Below are positions 5,502 through 6,544 of a stretch of DNA of 6,544 bases, one piece after another. The notes beneath the pieces are model-generated. The model saw only the letters and a program-made list of their open reading frames with translations. It did not search any database and had not been told where the DNA came from. The stretch is taken from positions 1 through 6,544 of the forward strand of contig JAHHRU010000024.1 of the NCBI GenBank assembly GCA_020025635.1, written 5' to 3'. The stretch is from Allofournierella sp. (GTDB taxonomy: Bacteria > Bacillota > Clostridia > Oscillospirales > Ruminococcaceae). The number at the start of each line of letters is the position of its first letter. Position 1 is the stretch's first letter. The translations under genes were made by a program, and so were the position numbers.

Positions 5502-6544
5502 CAAATCAGGAACTGGAAGCGAGGCTGAAAAAGGCCCTCGAAGCCCAGGCACCCAATGACCTGGAAGCTGTTCTTTCCCGCTGTGGACAACAGGAAGGAA
5601 GCGTTGTTACCATGAAAAAAAGAAACAATCGTATTTTTGCAGCAGCTGCGGCAGCCGCCGCCTGCCTGGCACTTGCGCTGGGAGTGGGGTATTCTGTAAA
5701 CAACAAGGTAGCCTCACTGGTTTCGCTGGATGTGAACCCCAGCATTCAGCTGGATCTGAATAAAAAAGACCGTGTGGTCAAGGCCGATGCTCTGAATGCG
5801 GATGCAAAGGCTGTGATGGACGGAATGGACCTGAAGGGCGTACCCGCCGAGGTGGCGGTGAACGCACTGATCGGCTCCATGGTGAAAAACGGCTATGTGA
5901 GCCAGGATGCAAACTCGATTTTGATTTCGGTGCAGAACAAAGACCCCGAGGCCGCTGCCGCCCTGCGGGAGCGCCTGGATGCGGCGGCCAGCCAGTCGAT
6001 GCAGCAGGACGATGTGCAGGGTGCGGTGATCAGCCAGGTGGTGAACGGCAGCGAAGAGCTGACCAAAAAAGCCAGCGAATACGGCATCTCGGCCGGCCGT
6101 GTGCAGTTCATTGAAGAACTGACCAAGGAAAACGAAACTTTGGATTTTGAGCAGCTGGCAGCCCGGCCGGTGAATGACCTGACCCTGCTTGCTTCCAGCA
6201 GCAAAAACGCCACCGCCCATACCAGCGGAACTGTCAGTGAAGGCAAATATGTGGGCCGGGATACGGCTCAGAATGCGGCTTTGCAGCACGCCGGCGTGAG
6301 CGCCGCAAACGCTTCCATGGTCAGCACCGAATTCGACATGGAAGACGGCAAAATGGTCTACGAAGTGGAATTCTACGAAGGCAATGTGAAGTTTGAGTGC
6401 GATGTGGATGCCATCACCGGCAAGGTGCTGAAGATGGAAAAGAAAGCTGCCGGCGCAGATGTATCCAAGCTGATCGGCGAGAACAAGGCTCAGGATGCAG
6501 CCATTGCCCACGCAGGCGTCACCCCGGATGCGGGCACCTTGAAG
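5498..6544 (+). CDS. Transmembrane anti-sigma factor with RsgI-like domain and PepSY-like repeat (3' end outside window)
   Basis: Open frame of 349 codons running off the right edge. The GTG start overlaps the sigma-gene stop (GTGA) and follows AAGGAGAGG by a few bases. Layout: a cytoplasmic N-terminus (1-38) with a P-N-D-L-x-x-V-L-S-x-C-x-x-Q-x-G pattern typical of clostridial sigma-binding N-termini; a basic patch (K40, K41, R42, R45); one membrane helix (about 46-67) with eight consecutive alanines (48-55); an RsgI-N-like domain (about 70-134) with DVNPS at 78-82; an Ala/Gln-rich, probably helical part (about 135-225); a Ser/Thr-rich linker; a PepSY-like domain (about 253-316, AQNAALQHAGV then MVYEVEFYEGNVKFECDVDAITGKVLK); and the start of a second copy (AQDAAIAHAGV, 331-341). 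By analogy with RsgI it should hold the sigma factor at the membrane until an outside signal triggers proteolysis. An in-frame ATG at 5612 with a GGAAGG upstream is an alternative start, but it would drop the sigma-binding part. Confidence 0.88.
   Translation, partial: MTNQELEARLKKALEAQAPNDLEAVLSRCGQQEGSVVTMKKRNNRIFAAAAAAAACLALALGVGYSVNNKVASLVSLDVNPSIQLDLNKKDRVVKADALNADAKAVMDGMDLKGVPAEVAVNALIGSMVKNGYVSQDANSILISVQNKDPEAAAALRERLDAAASQSMQQDDVQGAVISQVVNGSEELTKKASEYGISAGRVQFIEELTKENETLDFEQLAARPVNDLTLLASSSKNATAHTSGTVSEGKYVGRDTAQNAALQHAGVSAANASMVSTEFDMEDGKMVYEVEFYEGNVKFECDVDAITGKVLKMEKKAAGADVSKLIGENKAQDAAIAHAGVTPDAGTLK

Noticed and set aside
5714..6511. 265-codon minus-strand open frame in the right part of the window
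   Set aside because: The real gene is on the plus strand: an uninterrupted frame from the GTG at 5498 to the edge with RsgI-like and PepSY-like domains. The antisense product is His-rich and featureless.

Overview
The window looks like a chromosomal segment of a fairly GC-rich member of the Clostridia (Firmicutes), most like gut Ruminococcaceae/Oscillospiraceae. This rests on strong AGGAGG-type ribosome binding sites, a canonical sigma-A promoter, a preference for CTG, CAG and GGC codons, and an ECF sigma gene followed by an RsgI/PepSY-type membrane anti-sigma gene. No species-specific marker was recognised, so the taxonomic call is an inference. There are seven protein-coding genes, one of them cut by the right edge. 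No rRNA, tRNA, CRISPR array, insertion sequence or phage gene was seen.

Left part, minus strand (about 121-2807): a self-contained metal-resistance operon. In transcription order it has a consensus promoter with a perfect 24-bp palindromic operator, an ArsR/SmtB-type repressor with a complete alpha-5 zinc site, a 71-residue free-standing HMA metal-binding protein, and a P1B-2-type Zn/Cd/Pb efflux ATPase that lacks its own N-terminal HMA domain. A hairpin-plus-T-tract terminator closes it. The expected logic is that excess Zn(II), Cd(II) or Pb(II) releases the repressor, and the ATPase exports metal that may be handed over by the small HMA protein. A second possible terminator, on the plus strand near 55-79, suggests a gene outside the window converging on this operon.

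Middle, plus strand (2992-4788): a membrane-anchored double-HKD phospholipase D/cardiolipin-synthase-like protein resembling ClsC, then acpS (holo-acyl-carrier-protein synthase) 15 nt downstream, probably cotranscribed. Both belong to lipid metabolism.

Right part, plus strand (4917 to the edge): an ECF-type sigma factor whose stop codon overlaps the GTG start of a transmembrane anti-sigma protein. The latter has a short cytoplasmic N-terminus, an alanine-rich membrane helix, an RsgI-like extracytoplasmic domain with a DVNPS motif, and at least one PepSY-like domain with a second starting at the edge. This pair is probably a transmembrane signalling switch of the regulated-proteolysis kind. 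Two adjacent small inverted repeats precede it and overlap a possible promoter.

Nothing here is clearly a wholly new system. The parts most worth a second look are the sigma/RsgI-PepSY module, the split HMA/ATPase pair, and the altered Cys site of the repressor.
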